A program made the translations under genes and the position numbers. From NCBI RefSeq assembly GCF_000341105.1, contig NZ_ANBB01000002.1:186001-250000 (forward strand): a DNA stretch of 64,000 nucleotides, given 5' to 3'. Every line of letters begins with the position of its first letter. Positions within the stretch are counted from its first letter, which is position 1. Of the stretch, positions 62,362 through 64,000 are shown in pieces. The notes under the pieces were generated by a model. That model was not told the origin of the DNA. It worked only from the letters and a program-made list of their open reading frames with translations, and did no database searches. The stretch comes from Nocardiopsis potens DSM 45234 (GTDB taxonomy: Bacteria; Actinomycetota; Actinomycetes; Streptosporangiales; Streptosporangiaceae).

Positions 62362-62625
62362 TCCATCAGGATGCCGACCTGATGGAGGGACGAGGCCGAG
62401 GCCCCGCGGTACCACCCTCCTTGGGGGCCTGCGCGAGCGCCCCCCACTTCGTTGTCCGCGGCGCGCCGCCGCGGTGCCGGTTCTACTGGGCCCCGTTCGG
62501 GGCCGTTCTTCCGGCGGCTCAGGGGTGATCTTCGCGGCGGTCATGCCCCCGGGCTCGCACCGTCCCCGGGTCGCTTCAGGCTGTGGTCCGCCGGTACTCG
62601 TCCCCGTCGAAGCCCGGCTCTGGGA
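62362..62625 (-). promoter_or_regulatory. Translational T-box riboswitch of ileS
   Basis: On the minus strand the invariant T-box AGGGTGGTACCGCGG lies at 62404-62418. The specifier region GAAGATCACCCC at ~62522-62533 holds the Ile codon AUC (62527-62529). A 9-bp stem, TCCATCAGG/CCTGATGGA (62362-62370 with 62378-62386), ends at the ribosome binding site GGAAAGG. GGAGGG beside the T-box (62415-62420) can instead pair with CCCTCC (62384-62389), breaking that stem. No terminator is present, so uncharged tRNA(Ile) should open translation, as known for actinobacterial ileS T-boxes. Confidence 0.92.
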
Positions 62626-62627
62626 AG

Positions 62628-62633
62628 AGGATA
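62628..62633 (-). promoter_or_regulatory. -10 box (TATCCT) of ileS
   Basis: On the minus strand TATCCT lies just ahead of the T-box 5' end, giving a transcript start near 62621 and a ~270-base leader. No clear -35. Confidence 0.45.
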
Positions 62634-62757
62634 GCCCACCGCGGGGCCGGGGTCCGGCCGTTCTCCCCGAGGGGCGGTGCGCGGCGGCGCCGGGGCATAC
62701 TGGCGGCCGGGGCGCCGCGGGCCGGGACGGGCGCGGAGAGCGGAGAAGGAGGGGCGG

Positions 62758-63015
62758 ATGAGCCGGGAACCCGATGCCGTGCTGGTGACGCTGCACGACC
62801 GGGAGGACGCCGAGGAGCTGGCCGAGCAGCTCCTGGACCAGGGGTACGCGCCGTGCACGGTGCACCGGGACATGCTGGCCGGCGAGGACGACGCCGAGGA
62901 CGTCGACTGGGTGATCGAGGTGCGGGTCGGCCCGCACGGCGGCTCCGCCCTGTTCGACGAGCCGCACCTGGCGCTGCTCGCCGAGGACTACGGCGGGTTC
63001 GCGGTCTCCGGCTGA
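62758..63015 (+). CDS. Small hypothetical protein, ferredoxin-like fold possible
   Basis: 85 aa. VLVTLHDREDAEELAEQLLD, then GYAPCTVHRDMLAGEDD and WVIEVRVGPHG alternate strand-helix-strand as in small ACT- or ferredoxin-like domains. No catalytic motif. A GAAGGAGGGGCGG ribosome binding site precedes the ATG, which supports it as a real gene. It lies between ileS and the TraR-like gene. Function unknown. Confidence 0.7.
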   Translation: MSREPDAVLVTLHDREDAEELAEQLLDQGYAPCTVHRDMLAGEDDAEDVDWVIEVRVGPHGGSALFDEPHLALLAEDYGGFAVSG

Positions 63016-63259
63016 CCCGCCGCCGGGGGCGCCGCGGGCCGCCCCGGGGCGGCGCGGGGGGTCGCGGACCGGGAACGGGGAACATATCGGGGAAAGAAAC
63101 GCGATGCCGTGTTCCGCCGTGGTCGATTGATTCGTCCGGCGGTGCCGCCTAAGCTCCCTCCCACCGTGCGGGGCGTGCCCGTGCAGCGGGTGTCTTCGCA
63201 CGTCGACAGGGGGATCGGCGGGCCCGGTGAGGCCGGGCCCGGAAGACGAGGGGGAACCC

Positions 63260-63754
63260 ATGGCGGCACCGACGACGGCGGCGGGGGCGGCGGTCGAGGA
63301 GGACGGCCCGGCGGGGAGCCGCGGGGCCGGGGACGAGGAGCGCCGGGGCGTGACCGAGGTGAGGGTGCCGCCCGCGCGGTCGGGTGAGGACCCGTGGACC
63401 GCGGAGGAGCTGGCGGAGGTGCGGGCCTCCCTGGAGGCCGACGTGGTCCGGCTGCGCGAGCAGCTCGCCGAGGCCCAGTCGGAGCTGGCCGAGTGGTCGG
63501 CCGACGCGGTCTCCAACGCGGGGGACGACCCCACCGACACCGGGGCCAAGGCCTACCAGCGCGAGCACGACCTCGCACTGTCCTACAATACTCGTGACCT
63601 GCTCGCCCAGAGCGAGCGGGCGATCGGACGGATGGACGCCGGGACCTACGGGGTGTGCGCCTCCTGCGGCCAGGCGATCGGCAAGGCCCGACTCCAGGCC
63701 TACCCGCGGGCCCTGCTGTGCGTGACCTGCAAACAACGCGAGGAGCGTCGCTGA
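63260..63754 (+). CDS. TraR/DksA-type C4 zinc-finger protein
   Basis: 164 aa. An acidic, low-complexity N-terminal ~40 residues, a coiled-coil segment (EELAEVRASLEADVVRLREQ), then the DksA-like region (LLAQSERAIGRMDAGTYGVC) and a four-cysteine zinc finger (CASCGQ, then CVTC). Relatives bind RNA polymerase in the secondary channel; regulation by ppGpp in actinobacteria is less clear. ATG behind GACGAGGGGGAA. The gene directly precedes lspA, with overlapping ends. Confidence 0.9.
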   Translation: MAAPTTAAGAAVEEDGPAGSRGAGDEERRGVTEVRVPPARSGEDPWTAEELAEVRASLEADVVRLREQLAEAQSELAEWSADAVSNAGDDPTDTGAKAYQREHDLALSYNTRDLLAQSERAIGRMDAGTYGVCASCGQAIGKARLQAYPRALLCVTCKQREERR

Positions 63755-64000
63755 CTGACGTAGAGCCCTCCGGGGACGAACAACGAACGGGGGACGCGCC
63801 CGCCGCGACGAAGCCGCGGCGGTTCGTCCTGGTACTGGCCGTGGCGGCCGTCTCACTGGCCCTGGACTTCGCCACCAAGGAACTGGTGCTGGCGCGGTTC
63901 CAGCCGGGCGAGCGGCTCCCGGTCGTCGGCGAGCTGCTGCAGATCACCCTGATCTTCAACCCCGGCGCCGCCTTCTCCATCGGCACCGGGATGACCTGGG
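63751..64000 (+). CDS. lspA: Lipoprotein signal peptidase, N-terminal part (partial)
   Basis: The frame continues beyond the window. The visible ~83 residues contain the first membrane helix (RFVLVLAVAAVSLALDFATK) and the conserved LspA block LIFNPGAAFSIGTG (NxGAAFS). It cleaves lipoprotein leader peptides at the membrane. The start is uncertain. No ATG, GTG or TTG lies between the TraR stop and the helix. A CTG at 63751 overlaps the TraR stop (CTGA) with GAGGAG 5 bases upstream and gives LTDVEPSGDEQ; a GTG at 63718 inside the TraR gene is the other option. Confidence 0.88.
   Translation, partial: MTDVEPSGDEQRTGDAPAATKPRRFVLVLAVAAVSLALDFATKELVLARFQPGERLPVVGELLQITLIFNPGAAFSIGTGMTW

Overview
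The window is very GC-rich, almost free of intergenic AT, with many GTG (and a few TTG) starts, TAnnnT -10 boxes placed 6-8 bases before start codons (leaderless genes), a meso-DAP type dcw cluster ending in sepF-yggT-divIVA, an actinobacterial translational T-box and DUF3040/SseB/YceI family genes. This fits a filamentous actinomycete, most likely of the Nocardiopsaceae/Streptosporangiales type. The genus is an inference from protein flavour only. No rRNA or tRNA gene, prophage, plasmid origin or CRISPR array was seen.

Left part (1-13.5 kb): the end of fmt, then rsmB, rpe and a PAP2 phosphatase. An FMN riboswitch heads a riboflavin operon, ribE-pnuC-ribBA-ribH, followed by a PH-domain membrane protein and closed by a strong terminator at 8.93 kb. 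Next comes a four-gene molybdenum-hydroxylase accessory module (MoxR ATPase, VWA protein, XdhC, MobA-like nucleotidyltransferase) without any hydroxylase structural gene in view. Region 13.5-18.3 kb: a gene-poor gap, then minus-strand genes for a large Ser/Thr-kinase-like membrane protein, a DUF2470 protein and a YceI protein. Region 18.7-27.5 kb: SseB-like protein, prepilin peptidase, the shikimate genes aroC-aroK-aroB, efp, nusB, a methyltransferase, DNA polymerase IV and a DUF3040 membrane protein.

Centre (27.7-54 kb): a minus-strand moxR-DUF58-transglutaminase operon diverges from the dcw cluster. The cluster runs mraZ-rsmH-ftsL-ftsI-murE-murF-mraY-murD-ftsW-murG-murC-ftsQ-ftsZ, then pgeF-yggS-sepF-yggT-divIVA. 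It supplies the cytoplasmic and lipid-linked steps of peptidoglycan synthesis and the septal/polar division machinery. mraZ has a promoter overlaid by four GTGG(G/A)G repeats at exact 10-bp spacing. ftsZ has stacked candidate promoters and is closed by a textbook terminator. Two unusually long gaps or hairpins (ftsI-murE and murE-murF) suggest the cluster is not a single transcript.

Right part (54-64 kb): an unrecognised membrane protein with a very long acidic tail follows divIVA. An ISL3-type insertion sequence (56511-57882) and a DinB-like gene come next. They are bracketed by two oppositely oriented arrays of a 70-78 bp GC-rich repeat and by a 95-bp duplicate of part of the transposase gene. 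ileS lies on the minus strand behind a T-box that appears to control translation. The window ends with a small conserved-looking protein, a TraR/DksA zinc-finger protein and the start of lspA.

The most unusual signals are structural. There is a perfect 64-bp palindrome at 27691-27754, with a degenerate relative at 17.67 kb and a half copy at 58.96 kb. The inverted repeat arrays around the IS, the acidic DivIVA-neighbour protein and several coupled micro-ORF/start-codon oddities are also worth a second look. I found no complete defence, toxin or secondary-metabolite system in the window.
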